Assembly: GCA_034440635.1 (NCBI GenBank)
Contig: JAOTON010002121.1
Location: forward strand, 124,001 to 188,000
DNA: 64,000 bases
Reading direction: 5' to 3'
From: Lepas anatifera
Lineage: Eukaryota; Arthropoda; Thecostraca; Lepadidae
The notes below the pieces were generated by a model, which saw only the letters and a program-made list of their open reading frames with translations, searched no databases and was not told the origin of the DNA. This document shows, in pieces, positions 11,672 through 22,554 of this stretch. The position numbers were made by a program, and so were the translations under genes. Positions within the stretch are counted from its first letter, which is position 1, and each line of letters begins with the position of its first letter.

Positions 11672-12707
11672 TTAACCCTCGCCCCACCGGTGGGGGGGCC
11701 ATCGATGGCCCCCCTAAGGTTTTTCCGGGATAGCAGAAAAACGACGAGGCGCAGCACCGTGGTTGAGGGCTCTACCTCTCACTGCATCATTTTCCCATCA
11801 TCCCTGAAATTTTTACCCCGGGTCACCCAAGGTCAGGTCACCAGACGAGGTCAACCAAGGTCACCTTTCTTCACCTTTAGAGCTCTGTAAGAGCTACATT
11901 TCAAACTCGATCAATTTGAAACTTCCTACACTTCATGACCCCTCCAGGGTCTACAAGGTGTATATCCGGAATTTTTTTATTTCGTGCCCTGAGGTCAGGT
12001 CACGAGGCGACCTCTCCCATTGGAAAAGCATGGGGAAAAGCTATTTCATAATATAAAAGCCACAAAAATGATTGCAAATACTCAGACTGCTCAGAACAAC
12101 GTTTTTGGACACCCTTTCACGGATCCCAGGGGTCATATTTGCCCTTTGACTTTTCCAAGGTCATCCAAGGTCACCAGGGGTCAAAAACAGTATTTTGACA
12201 ATAACTTTTGACCTAATTGAGCTAGAGCGGTGAAACAAACACCATCGTGTTTGTCTTGTCACTGGCTTTCATTTAATATACGGCAAGGTCACTTTTGGAC
12301 CTTTCGTGACCTCAGGTCATATTAGGTCACGAGGTGACCTCTGGCGGTCAAACCACTGGCAGGAGGTCTTTACGTTCCACATAGCGGAAAAAGTACTGGC
12401 AATTTGCTATCAAATGTACTTTACCAGGTCTCAATAGCTCTAATGACATAAGAGTTATGCCCAGTTTGCTTAATCATTGCATATTTGAGTGAAAATAGCC
12501 GATCTTGACCTAATTTGACCTCTGGAGGTCAAACCATTGACCTGAGCACTAAAACATGCGAAGTAATTTCTTACTGAATTCACGCAAGCTTTCTATTGCA
12601 CTTTGCAGATTTGCGCTAACGCCCATATTTTCGGAGTTAGAGGGGGGCCATCGATGGCCCCCGGTGGGGCGAAGGTGGCGCCGGACCCCCGGTGGGGCGC
12701 GGGTTAA
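11672..12707 (+). mobile_element. Family A TTAA element, complete
   Basis: 1,036 bp between TTAA at 11672-11675 and 12704-12707. The head has CCCTCGCCCCACCGG, then a GGGGCCATCGATGGCCCC hairpin and GGTTTTTCCGGGATAGCAG. The body is crowded with AGGTCA/TGACCT, including TGACCTCTGGAGGTCA. The tail repeats the hairpin and carries CCGGTGGGGCG twice around GAAGGTGGCGC. There is no conserved reading frame, so it is non-autonomous. Confidence 0.92.
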
Positions 12708-12792
12708 GACAATGGAGATACTAAAGCCGAATGATTCCTTGTCTGAAAGAGTGCAAAACGTGTCAGGTAGTACGGGGACATAAAGTCGGGCC

Positions 12793-12794
<2 letters not shown>

Positions 12795-12862
<68 letters not shown>
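12795..12862. repeat. (AT)n microsatellite
   Basis: About 34 perfect AT dinucleotides directly beside the inverted-repeat element at 12865. Confidence 0.95.
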
Positions 12863-12864
<2 letters not shown>

Positions 12865-12865
<1 letters not shown>

Positions 12866-13127
12866 AAGGTAAAGGAACACACTGACAAGTTGGTTATTAA
12901 AGATATTCGAAAGCAAGCACACGTATATTATTTATATTTTTTATAATATTATATTCTTATTATAATATTAATATATTAATGATATATTATAAGATAATAA
13001 TATATTAATATAATATATATTTATATAATATATATATAATATGTATAATATATATATAACATATTAATTATATTATATTATTATAATATATTTAATATCC
13101 AACTTGTCAGTGTGTTCCTTTACCTTT
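12865..13127. mobile_element. Short AT-rich inverted-repeat element
   Basis: Arms of 29 bp at 12865-12893 and 13099-13127 are perfect reverse complements (AAAGGTAAAGGAACACACTG and onward). They enclose about 205 bp of almost pure A/T. AT dinucleotide tracts lie on both sides, so it may have inserted into, or seeded, a TA-rich site. It fits a MITE or a hairpin-forming insertion. The family is not identified. Confidence 0.75.
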
Positions 13128-13154
13128 ATCGTTCTGTCAAATGGCTCTTCAACA

Positions 13155-13190
13155 ATATATATATATATGTTTTTATATATTATATATATA

Positions 13191-13234
<44 letters not shown>

Positions 13235-13250
13235 TTATATATATATATAT
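13155..13250. repeat. Imperfect (AT)n tract
   Basis: AT dinucleotides with a few T interruptions, downstream of the inverted-repeat element. Confidence 0.9.
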
Positions 13251-13252
13251 GG

Positions 13253-13360
13253 GGCATTCTGTGCCAACTCAACCAGTAAAAGTGTGATTTTACATGGCAC
13301 CCCGTCAGATCTCTATGAAATGAGGTGTATAGGGGTTCGCCATAGTCTAGAATCAAAATA
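13253..13360 (+). repeat. Dispersed repeat shared with 17100-17215
   Basis: Contains GCCAACTCAACCA, then CAGATCTCTATGAAATGAGG and TGTATAG. The same blocks occur in the same order on the minus strand at 17100-17215. Two copies 4 kb apart indicate an unidentified repeat family. Confidence 0.65.
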
Positions 13361-13739
13361 TGTGGTCGAAATAGACCTCAGGGTTTTAGTTTCGTTGTAG
13401 CAGTGACGTTAAATTGTGACGACATTCTGTGATTGGAAAAACTCAAAGCTTTGTAGCTCAAAAAGTTGCAGATATTTGAAATCGGTTAACGGTTTTAGAG
13501 GGAGGATGCTTGGCGAATACCAGTGATTGCCAAAAATAGTTTCTGAAAATTTTCAAAATTGAAAAAAAATTGGAACAAAAAATATCAATTTGAAAATCTT
13601 TAAAAGCGAGGACTTCGATTTTTTTAAATTCAAGTATATGAAACATGCATGTGTTCTTACCCCGAAACCATAAAAATAATGGGTTTCCGGTAAAAACATA
13701 TCGTAACCCCAGCCGGAATGAGGGCCTGTTATAATCTTC

Positions 13740-15972
13740 TTAACCCTTGCCCCGGTGGCGGGTACGAGCCACCTTCGCCATGGTGGGGGGCTAAAAAGAC
13801 TCCCCACGATCTCAAAAACTAAGAGAGCTAGAAGAAACGCAAAACGGAAATAGAAAGCTCTTCAAAAATTATATCGAAAATACTTCGGTCATTTTTGTTG
13901 TCAGGTCAATATTGAGGTCACCAGAGGTCAAAATAGGTCAAAATCGCTAATATGAGGTGTACTACGAAAATCCCATATATCTCAGAAAATATGATAGTTA
14001 GAAACATTTTTCTACCACCATTCGAAAGCTCTTGAGTTTCTCTTTCATTGCAGTGGCATTCATTTTTGTGTCAGGTCAAAGCCTAGGGAGCTACAGGTCA
14101 CTGAATATTGGGCATATTCTTGGGAATGTCCATAGCCACCCATGCATAAGCACGTTTACTTTTTTGCTAATAACTTCCAAACCAAACAAGATACAGCCAT
14201 TGTTGATGCACTATTGCAATCCTCTCGTCAATACGAATCGAATGATATATAATATTGCTATCCCAGGTCAAATTTAAGAATTTGACCTGACCCAGGTCAA
14301 CGGTCTGACCCAACTTGACCTGGTATAGTCATGATGTATATCATTTGACTTCCAGTGACTATACAAACACTTTGGTGACAAAATAAAAGTTCTATCTTAG
14401 TTTATTCAAAATTTATATAGTAAAACACCAAAAAATGCTTATTTGACCTAAGGTGACCTTTTAAAGGTCACAAGTCAAAATTTTTGGCATCAACTTTAGA
14501 AATGGGCTAAGAGCAAGCCCTAACCGATGTTTGAAGTTGATTTCATCCATACTTACTGAGAAAAGCTCATTTCGTGATTTTCCCCATGTATTGACAATGG
14601 GGAGGTTATGCTCTGCACATAACCTTAGGTCACCAATATCAAAAATCCCGGAACAAATGTTGTAGCTCCTGGTGGGCCCAATATGTGGTATAAGTTTCAA
14701 CTTGATCGATTAACCCTCGCCCCACCGGGGAGGGGCCATCGATGACCCCCTAAGGTTTTTCCGGGATAGCAGAAAAACGACGAGGCGCAGCACCGCGATT
14801 GAGGGCTCTACCTCTCACTGCATCATTTTTCCATCATCCCTGAAATTTTTTACCCCGGGTCACCCAAGGTCAGGTCACCAGACGAGGTCAACCAAGGTCA
14901 CCTCACTTCACCTTTAGAGCTCTGTAAGAGCTACATTTCAAAGTCGATCGATTTGAAACTTCCTACACTTCATGACCCCTCCAGGGTCTACAAGGTGTAT
15001 ATCCGGGATTTTTCGATTTCGTGCCCTGAGGTCAGGTCACGAGGCGACCTCTCCCATTGGAAAAGCATGGGGAAAAGCTATTTCATGATATAAAAGCCAC
15101 AAAAATGATTGCAAATACTCAGACTGCTCAGAACAGCGTTTTTGGACACCCTTTCACGGATCCCAGGGGTCATATTTGCCCTTTGACTTTTCCAAGGTCA
15201 TCGAAGGTCACCGGAGGTCAAAAACAGTATTTTGACAATAACTTTTGACCTAATTGAGCTAGAGCGGTGAAACAAACACCATCGTGTTTGTCTTGTCACT
15301 GGCTTTCATTTGATATACGGCAAGGTCACTTTTTGACCTTTTGTGACCTCAGGTCATATTAGGTCACGAGGTGACCTCTGGCGGTCAAACCACTGGCGGG
15401 AGGTCTTTACGTTCCACATAGCGGAAAAAGTACTGGCAATTTGCTATCAAATGTACTTTACCAGGCCTCAATAGCTCTAATGACATAAGAGTTATGCCCA
15501 GTTTGCTTAATCATTGCATATTTGAGTAAAAATAGCCGATCTTGACCTAATTTGACCTCTGGAGGTCAAACCATTGACCTGAGCACTAAAACATGCGAAG
15601 TAATTTCTTACTGAATTCACGCGAGCTTTCTATTGCACTTTGCAGATTTGCGCTAACGCCCATATTTTCGGAGTTAGAGGGGGGCCATCGATGGCCCCCC
15701 GGTAGGGCGAGGGTGGCGCCAGACCCCTGGTGGGGCGCGGGTTAATCCTTCTTTTAGTTATGCGGTCCTAAGCATTTTTTGAGGTGAGGTCACTTCACAT
15801 GGCCTGGTGACCTGACCTGATATGACCTTGAGCTAAAATTTTCAGGAAAGATGTAAAAATGATGAAGGAACAGCTAGACTAAGTTTGGCGGCGCTGCGCG
15901 CCGCCGTTTTTATTACTTCGGAAAAACCCGAGGGGGGTTCTAAAAAGAACCCCCCACCCGGGCGAAGGTTAA
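13740..15972 (-). mobile_element. Family C TTAA element, complete but interrupted
   Basis: TTAA at 13740-13743 and 15969-15972. The low-coordinate end is the doubled-box tail (CCCTTGCCCCGGTGG, then CCACCTTCGCC). The high-coordinate end is the single-box head with a hairpin of six Gs and TTCT opposite AGAA and six Cs. A family A element (14710-15745) is inserted inside. Without it the element is about 1.2 kb. Comparison with 8775-9841 reveals the empty site. Confidence 0.88.
14710..15745 (+). mobile_element. Family A TTAA element nested in family C
   Basis: A 1,036-bp copy very close to 11672-12707, flanked by TTAA at 14710-14713 and 15742-15745. The outside bases (GATCGATTAA, then CTTTTAGTTATGCGG) match the unbroken C copy near 9610-9635 (GATCAATTAA, then CTTTTAGTTATGCAG). 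This shows a precise TTAA insertion and that A moved after C. Confidence 0.92.
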
Positions 15973-16153
15973 GATTCTTCGCCTGGAGCCAAGAGACGGA
16001 GGTGTGCAACGCCGCAGTGCTTGGCATACGTGCTCAGGGGTGGACGCAGGAACGCTGTTTAGGAGGTCAACTCTGGAGACATCGTAAAAACTTAGTGTTT
16101 AAGAAAATCGGCCAAAACTTCGCAATTTTTTGGGGCGGCCATGGCCCCTTGCC

Positions 16154-16213
16154 CCCCCTCTGCGTCCGCCAGTATGCGTGCTACCCCCTCTGCGTCCGCC
16201 AGTATGCGTGCTA
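16154..16213. repeat. 30-bp tandem duplication
   Basis: A unit beginning CCCCCTCTGCGTCCGCCAGT occurs twice head to tail with no mismatch. Confidence 0.85.
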
Positions 16214-16249
16214 CGTGGTCATTGTTGTAGCCTCTGACACAATCTGAGG

Positions 16250-16510
16250 TCCCGGCAATATCAGGTCAGGTCACCAGTCCAGGCCAAGTGACCGCCAAAA
16301 ATGTTTATACGTGCCACGGTGAGAAAAGAATTGCTCTTTCGATCTGACATTCATCTCACATTATGAGGCCGCCACGTACAACAATGTGTCGTAACGGAAT
16401 TTCTTATATCGATGACCTGAGGTCTGTCGAGGGTCCTAAGCTCCCGATGGAAAATGCATAGGGAGAAACTGGTTTAGATTTGCTATCTTCCCTCACAATG
16501 GTGAAAGAAC
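16250..16510 (+). mobile_element. Relic of a D/E-type TTAA element
   Basis: Keeps the head-side body order seen in D copies: AGGTCAGGTCACCAG, then an AAGTGACC site, a CATATTATGAG-like stretch, ATATCGATGACCTGAGGTC and a TGGAAAATGCATAGG block. Both ends are lost. Confidence 0.6.
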
Positions 16511-17099
16511 GCTTATTTTGACGTCATCGTGTTTGGTTTGCCACTGCAGTATGAACTGTAAACATCATCACCTATAATAATATTGGCCTGACCTAAGAAC
16601 TCAAGGACCGTTCCGTGTTTTAATCTCACTAGATAATAGGGTAGGTTATTCTTTCGTGCTCAGCCAGAGGATCCCAATGGTGCTTATACCTGCTGTGTAA
16701 ATTTTCTTTCTCAATCGTTACGACACAAAGCAAACGCTTTCTTTCTATTATACGAGACCATTGCGCTGAATTTATTGATGAGCGATGTTTAGACAATTAA
16801 CTGAATTATACTCAACAGATATTGTAACAACACTTCAGTTCTGTATTGCCTAAAACACATTGTCATATTGCGGTCAGTGCCGCACAGACATGCACTGACC
16901 GTAGCATTATTTCGCGTGTGTGTTACTTCATCACACGGTTGGAAACCTCCGGCTTAAGGTGATGCAGGCGTTGCGTAGGCGTTCTCTGTTCAGTAGTCTA
17001 CTGGCGTAAAACTGTGGAAACCCCTGGTGCCTTTTATGTTCCGGGCCTTGTGGAACCTCGTCTTTAGTTCTGCTGAGCTTAGTTCGGTAAGCTACACTA

Positions 17100-17215
17100 G
17101 GAAAAAATGTGTTCGAGCACGGATTCGGATTCTAGGCTATACACCTCATTTCATAGAGATCTGAGGGGATGCCGTGTACACCATTGGTTGAGTTGGCATG
17201 GAATGACACATGTAT
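17100..17215 (-). repeat. Dispersed repeat, inverted copy of 13253-13360
   Basis: Contains CTATACACCTCATTTCATAG and TGGTTGAGTTGGC, the reverse complement of the blocks at 13253-13360. A 62-codon frame across it is not considered real. Confidence 0.6.
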
Positions 17216-17399
17216 ATGGTTCGGCAAGATGTAGTCAGGGCAGCTTGAACCCTGCCTCAAACGTGACACAAGTTATTTACACAATTTTAAGCTAATCTTT
17301 CGTTTAATGCTGACGTAAGTGAGGGCCATCAAAAGCTGTTGCATGCTTTTCTTTATCGTATTTACTTTTACTCATTTATTTTAGTTTGGGTGTTTAAGG

Positions 17400-17525
17400 A
17401 TCCTCTCCAACGGGTCGGATCGGACATGGAAGGCGGTTTCCCGCTGTGTAATTGAACCCACGTTAAAACATGCTGTCCAACCTGGAGACAGGCAACGGAA
17501 CCACTAGGCCACCCGGTCTCCATTA
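17400..17525 (-). mobile_element. tRNA-derived SINE head
   Basis: On the minus strand, GGTGGCCTAGTGGTTCC (A-box-like) is followed about 55 bases later by GGGTTCAATTAC (B-box-like). That is the spacing of a split RNA polymerase III promoter. The cloverleaf is not clean, so this is a SINE rather than a working tRNA gene. Confidence 0.6.
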
Positions 17526-17730
17526 CCTTTTGGTTTGAAATTCCCACTTTGCATGAAATTATTGTAAGACCCTACTTTTTCAGTTTTTATCTGAAAAATT
17601 GTGCAGTCTGTTTCTCAATTCGTTATATATATTTATTGTTCTTGTAACTGTCGTCTTACAGTAGCAGAAATACTTCTCCACCCAGGTTTTCCGATGACTG
17701 TGTTCTAACCCCCTGACGTCTCATTTCCAG

Positions 17731-17894
17731 CCCGAGCGCCCAAGGCCCTGGTGTGGGTGTTCAGTGAACCTTCAGCAATCTGCGGTAGCGGCGACGTCCA
17801 GCCTGTTGGCGCGGCGGTGACGGAGGACGCGGTGTGCGTGGACGCTGCAGACGTGGTGCTGACTCAGAAATCAGCCGAGACGCTGCTTATGTAG
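17731..17894 (+). CDS. Possible terminal exon of an unidentified host gene
   Basis: An open stretch of about 53 codons ends in TAG at 17892-17894. Directly before it is a textbook 3' splice site: a CTAAC branch-like motif at 17705-17709, a pyrimidine-rich run and TTTCCAG at 17724-17730. The frame reads RAPKALVWVFSEPSAICGSG and continues acidic and Val/Ala-rich to SAETLLM. Third positions are G/C-rich, unlike the AT-rich surroundings, and there are no internal stops. I do not recognise the protein. No upstream exon, start codon or nearby AATAAA could be found, so it could be chance or a relic. Confidence 0.35.
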
Positions 17895-19319
17895 ATTATC
17901 TGCCAATTCGTCTTTAGCCCAAAATATAAACACCCAAAAAGGACTCGATGGCCTTCCACGTTCTCTGCGCAGAAGACGGGGACGTCAGAGACAGGAGGTA
18001 GAGAGGTATAGTCAACCAGCTGCGGCATTCGATCCCTGAAAACAAATGTGAGCTGACCCTGCCACTGTGGCGACCGTGATGTTCCAGGCGAACAGCTGAG
18101 GTGACCTTAGCTTTAGCGAGGTTGTGCTTTTTCTAGTAAGCAAACATGAGTCCACACTGAGAGAAATATTTATTCCTATGTGCTCTATCTAATCCGGAAT
18201 CACGGTCTGCTCGAGCATAAAATGATGCTATGAAACCTTATTAAAGAAACATTTGAGCATGCCTGCTCTCATTAGATCCTCTTTCCAGCATTATTCCAGC
18301 ACAGGAAGTGTTTTTGTAGGCCTTGACAGCTTAGAATGATTCTCGGCTTCTAAACATGGTGGGAAGAAGCTTAATATGATACCAATATGGTATTACAAGT
18401 GGGATCTTTTTACACCACAAATCATCATTTTACCATAGGTGCTCGACCTATTCTAGCCACGAAATTGAAAGAGCTATTAATATCCTCATCAAAGTTCCAT
18501 TTTATACTAGGAATCAATATATTCTGTCACCAGAAATAACCAGGAATATGGGAGCTTTAGCTGCAGAATCATTCGAAACCCCAGTGTATTTTGATCCCAC
18601 GTCAAAGCGTATCCGGAGATTGCGTGCGCGTGCTCGACCCGCGATTGAGAAAACTTACTCGCCGTTTCGCGCCATCTTCAGTGTTCCTGCCATTGCACGC
18701 AGAGCTGGCCACAAAGCTTTGGCGTCGTGATCCGAGCGAAATTTGAGGGGAATAGCTGACCCTTTTCACTTTATGTTGGCACATGCTTCTACATCGATCC
18801 AACTCAGGTTTTGACATGAGGGGCCTGAAGAAGCCACGCTGCATTTGGCATGGTTTACTGGAGAAGCCACGTCGACAGACCTAGCGGTGATAACGGATCA
18901 AGAGAAGCTTAAGCTGAGTCTGATGACCGACAGATTCCGCTGAGAGCTAGCGAGAGTGAAGAAGCATACTGGGGCTGCGAAGGTTCAGGCATTCATTGTA
19001 CTGGTGGCCAAAACCAGGAGTCCATGTGTGTCAGCTAGATGACGGCAACATGCACTGAAGCCCCAAGTTTGGCCGCCCAGAACAGCCCTTGCTATGCAAA
19101 GTTGATGAAGTAGTGAGAAGCATCTGTTACTGTTGGATAAAGTCACCCACGTGTTCTAAAGATCGTTTTAAGCTCACTTTGAGCACAGATTAGGGGCGCA
19201 TAAAAAAGATTGGAAGGATTTTCACAGGAGCCTTTGAACGCACTTTCATCGCTGGACAGAGGTAAGTCTCATTCTGTACAATATCGTGCACAGAATATTT
19301 TTTCAGCCATGACGGGATA
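17895..19319. other. No recognisable feature
   Basis: Apparently unique sequence with short frames only. The frame at 18548-18730 is Arg-rich and unrecognised. Confidence 0.4.
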
Positions 19320-19327
19320 CTTTGAAG

Positions 19328-19702
19328 CAGTGGCGGATCCAGGGGGGGCAAAAAGGCAGTTGCCCCCAAACGGAAAAGCTCGGGGCAAAACTATGTTTTT
19401 GCCCCCTCCCCCAAGCGATCAGCCTCCTTTTTCCCCCGACTCCTTTTTAGCTTGTAAGCAAGATTTTGGTGTTTCAACTCTCAACTTCAAACAGATTTAG
19501 AGAAGTTCAGTGTAAATATTGGGGCTTTATGTTGAGCCCATATTTGTCATCCCGTTGCGTTTTTTTTTTGCTTTTCGTCTCCAGTTCCGAAAATCCTATC
19601 GGAAAGGCATATTGTTGCGCAATTTTTCACTGCGTAACGTTTTTTTTTTGCTTTTCGACTTTGGTTTGCCCCTCCCAAACAAACCGGCTAGATCCGCCAC
19701 TG
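19328..19702 (+). mobile_element. hAT-type non-autonomous element, 375 bp
   Basis: Ends CAGTGGCGGATCCAG and CTAGATCCGCCACTG are inverted repeats. A perfect 8-bp duplication CTTTGAAG flanks it (19320-19327 and 19703-19710). Eight-base duplications and CA...TG ends are typical of hAT elements. Near each end is a GCCCC or GGGGGC run. It has no transposase frame, so it would depend on a hAT transposase elsewhere. Confidence 0.9.
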
Positions 19703-19710
19703 CTTTGAAG

Positions 19711-20065
19711 CAAACATGTCTGCAATCATATCTATATATCCAAAGTAAACGAGGGCTGCTTTAATGAGGATAGCCTGATGTCTTTTTACTTGTTGAGTAA
19801 GTTTTTTTGCATGCCGAGCGAATGGACGGTGGCAGAATTTTACAACATTTGAAATTTGTAAATTTGTAAATTGCCACCTGTCATTGCTGTTGATTCCCTG
19901 GGTAATTATTGACTGTTATTTCGAACAAGTTTTTAATATGAGCATGGTTTATTTATTTTATTTATATCATGTAAATGTATTTTAAGAACGAGGGCTGCTA
20001 TCTCTGACGACAGTGGTATGTGCTTGAAGTGTAAGCGTCTGGGCGATATGGGAGAGGACTGTTCA
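19711..20065. other. No recognisable feature
   Basis: AT-rich, with no conserved frame. Confidence 0.4.
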
Positions 20066-20914
20066 TTAACACGCGCATTGACGGGGGCGGGTACCCGCCC
20101 CCTCGGGTTTTTCGGAGATAGTAGAAAAACGGCGGCGCGTAGCGCCGCCGTACTTGGTATACCTTTTCCTTCATCATTTTTACAACTTCTGTGAAAATTT
20201 TAAGGTTAGGTCATCTCAGGTCAGGTCACCAGAACAGGTCAAGTGACCCGACCTCAAAAAAAGTTTAAGATAGCATAAGTCAGAGCAGGGTGAACTTATC
20301 CGATTGAAACTCATATCACATAATGTCCCCACCAAGTTCTCTATCATATGTTCCGGTATTTTTGATATCGATGACCTAAGGTCAGGTACGAGGCATGACC
20401 TCTCCATTGGAAATACATTGGAAAAATGGTTTTTACGGAATAACTCAGTAACGGATGGTGATAGAGCATTTATTTTAGCTGCATTAGACTCGCCTGGGCT
20501 TTGCGGTTCTAATGATATGCATTTAATATAATTTGACCCTGACCTGACCTCAGGTCAGGTCAAATCCTTGATTTGACCTAGCAAGGTCACATTATATATC
20601 ATTCGATTCGGCTTGCTAAGAGGATTCATATAGTTCAAGTCGTTTTGCTCTATCTTTACTTGTTCAGATGAAATGGCCGAAAAACTGAATTTTACATATT
20701 ATCCCTATGACGGGCATGTTTTGACCTCTCGTGACCTTAAATGTGACCTGACAAAAAAATGGTTCAAATGTTTTCAATGGAGAAGTGGATGGGCAGCCCA
20801 ACGCCGTTTAGCGTTTTTCGCTATCTACCGTGGTTCTCGAGATCTTAGGGGGCGGGTACCCGCCCCCCCCGTCAATGCGAAGGTGGCTCAGACCCCCGTC
20901 AATGAGCGTGTTAA
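20066..20914 (+). mobile_element. Family D TTAA element, complete
   Basis: 849 bp with TTAA at 20066-20069 and 20911-20914. The head has CACGCGCATTGACGGGG, a GGGCGGGTACCCGCCC hairpin and GGTTTTTCGGAGATAGTAG. The tail has CGTCAATGCG, then AAGGTGGCTCAGA, then CGTCAATGAGCGTG. At 20540-20562 two direct TGACCT units face two AGGTCA units in a perfect 23-base palindrome. No conserved frame. Confidence 0.92.
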
Positions 20915-22554
20915 AGGCATTTCATGTGTGTCCGAAAAATGGTGAACGTGATTGTTGTTTAATGTTTGTGTCCTAATACAAAGTTATGATTATGTTATCT
21001 TTTCTTGAGGCTGAAGTAGACTACTGTAAACAAATTGGATTACCCTCATTATCATTAGACAAAGTTAATAGCAAGGCCGCAACAGCACGATAAGTAACAT
21101 GTTTACAGAAAGTTTCAATTAAAGAAAAAACACAAAGACTAACGAGGAACATCTAGTGAACCCAAGGAAACTCCAGGCACGACTCAAAGTATGCCACACA
21201 GACTACAATTATACCAGCATCAGTTTTGCTACTAGACTAATTTTATGACAAATGCAGATTCAAAAGAGGCGGTTTCGTTTGAGGCTTGCATCGAATTCAG
21301 TTGTCGTGTTGAGTGGAGGGGTATATTTTTCTAAACCATGTCTCGTGGAGAGCTGGAATATAATAATTCCATGACGATTTTGCTGATGGAATACATTGAT
21401 GCCGTGGAGTTTTTCTATACCGAGCGAAGAATCATTTGAAACCAGTCATCAGACATTTGATTCCCGAGCTTACGGTGATCATTCTATGAGCTTCAGAAAA
21501 CACTACGTGCTAGACTCAATCCAGTCCAAGATATTACATTGAGTCTGCGACGGGAATACAATGAGCCTGATTCTGCCTGATTCCAACCGAGTTTGACACC
21601 AGAATCCAGACTCGCTTTCAGCACCGACTTAGTTTATCCAAAAGGACTCAATTTTTCTCTCAGTGCATTATGCACGCTGTTTTCGTATCTGAGGTGGTTT
21701 TGGCGATGGTTCGCTACTACATCTGCGTGTCATTGCCGTCTCCCTGTGTTGTGTTGGTGATACAGGGCTCTGATAACATTAGAAATAGCCCAATTGCACC
21801 CGTCATGGTCGAAACTGTTCAACAAGGGTCCAAGAAAGTTATGCATGTGTTTGTCTGTCTTCATCCGCACAAGTTAAACAAGGCAGAGTATTTGCAACGC
21901 TTTTATTTTGTTTGTTTTTCTGACAAAGACAGAGTCAAAATATTTATATTATTTCTTCCGGCTTTCTCACACACTCCTAATAATTGTGAGTGCAAACCCG
22001 CAATTTTGAATCTTATTCATGAAGTTGCCTGCCCCATTACTGACTTTCTGATATTACTGTGGTCATTCACAATAATCTGTGTTTTGTTCGTGAACCGTTT
22101 GTTTCATGATGCCTTTTAATAATAATAATAATAAAAACTGGAAGGAACCATGGTTAATGCAGGTTCCTCGGAACATCTTCTAGCAGCATTGTGGCGAGTT
22201 TTTCGGGGCCGCAAACACTGAACAAGTATCTGCTGACTTAACTGTTTGAAGACATACTCGCTGCTTTGTGACATATCAATGCTGGAACTAAAAAGTTTGC
22301 ACCTACCTAATTCGGATACTAGAGAAAGGTCTGCCAGCACATTTGAAGGCTCCGGTACATACATTTCAGAGCTGGTTTTTGGTCTATAAACGTGTTATTC
22401 ACGTAGCTACGATACAATGGTGTACGATTACTTCCGGCTGGACCCTGGCCAAAACCTCGTTCTCGTGCTAACTTCGGGGCCGGCAATGTTTGCATTACAA
22501 ACCAAACGCTGGTCAATGCTTGCTCAATGCTTGTTCATGCTCATCATGTGCAAT
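20915..22554. other. Unassigned; one 149-codon frame
   Basis: Apparently unique sequence. The frame 21670-22119 (+) encodes a Val/Phe/Cys-rich protein with a hydrophobic C-terminus (about residues 120-143). I recognise no domain and see no splice or promoter support, so it may be chance. A short AAT microsatellite lies at 22118-22133. Confidence 0.35.
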
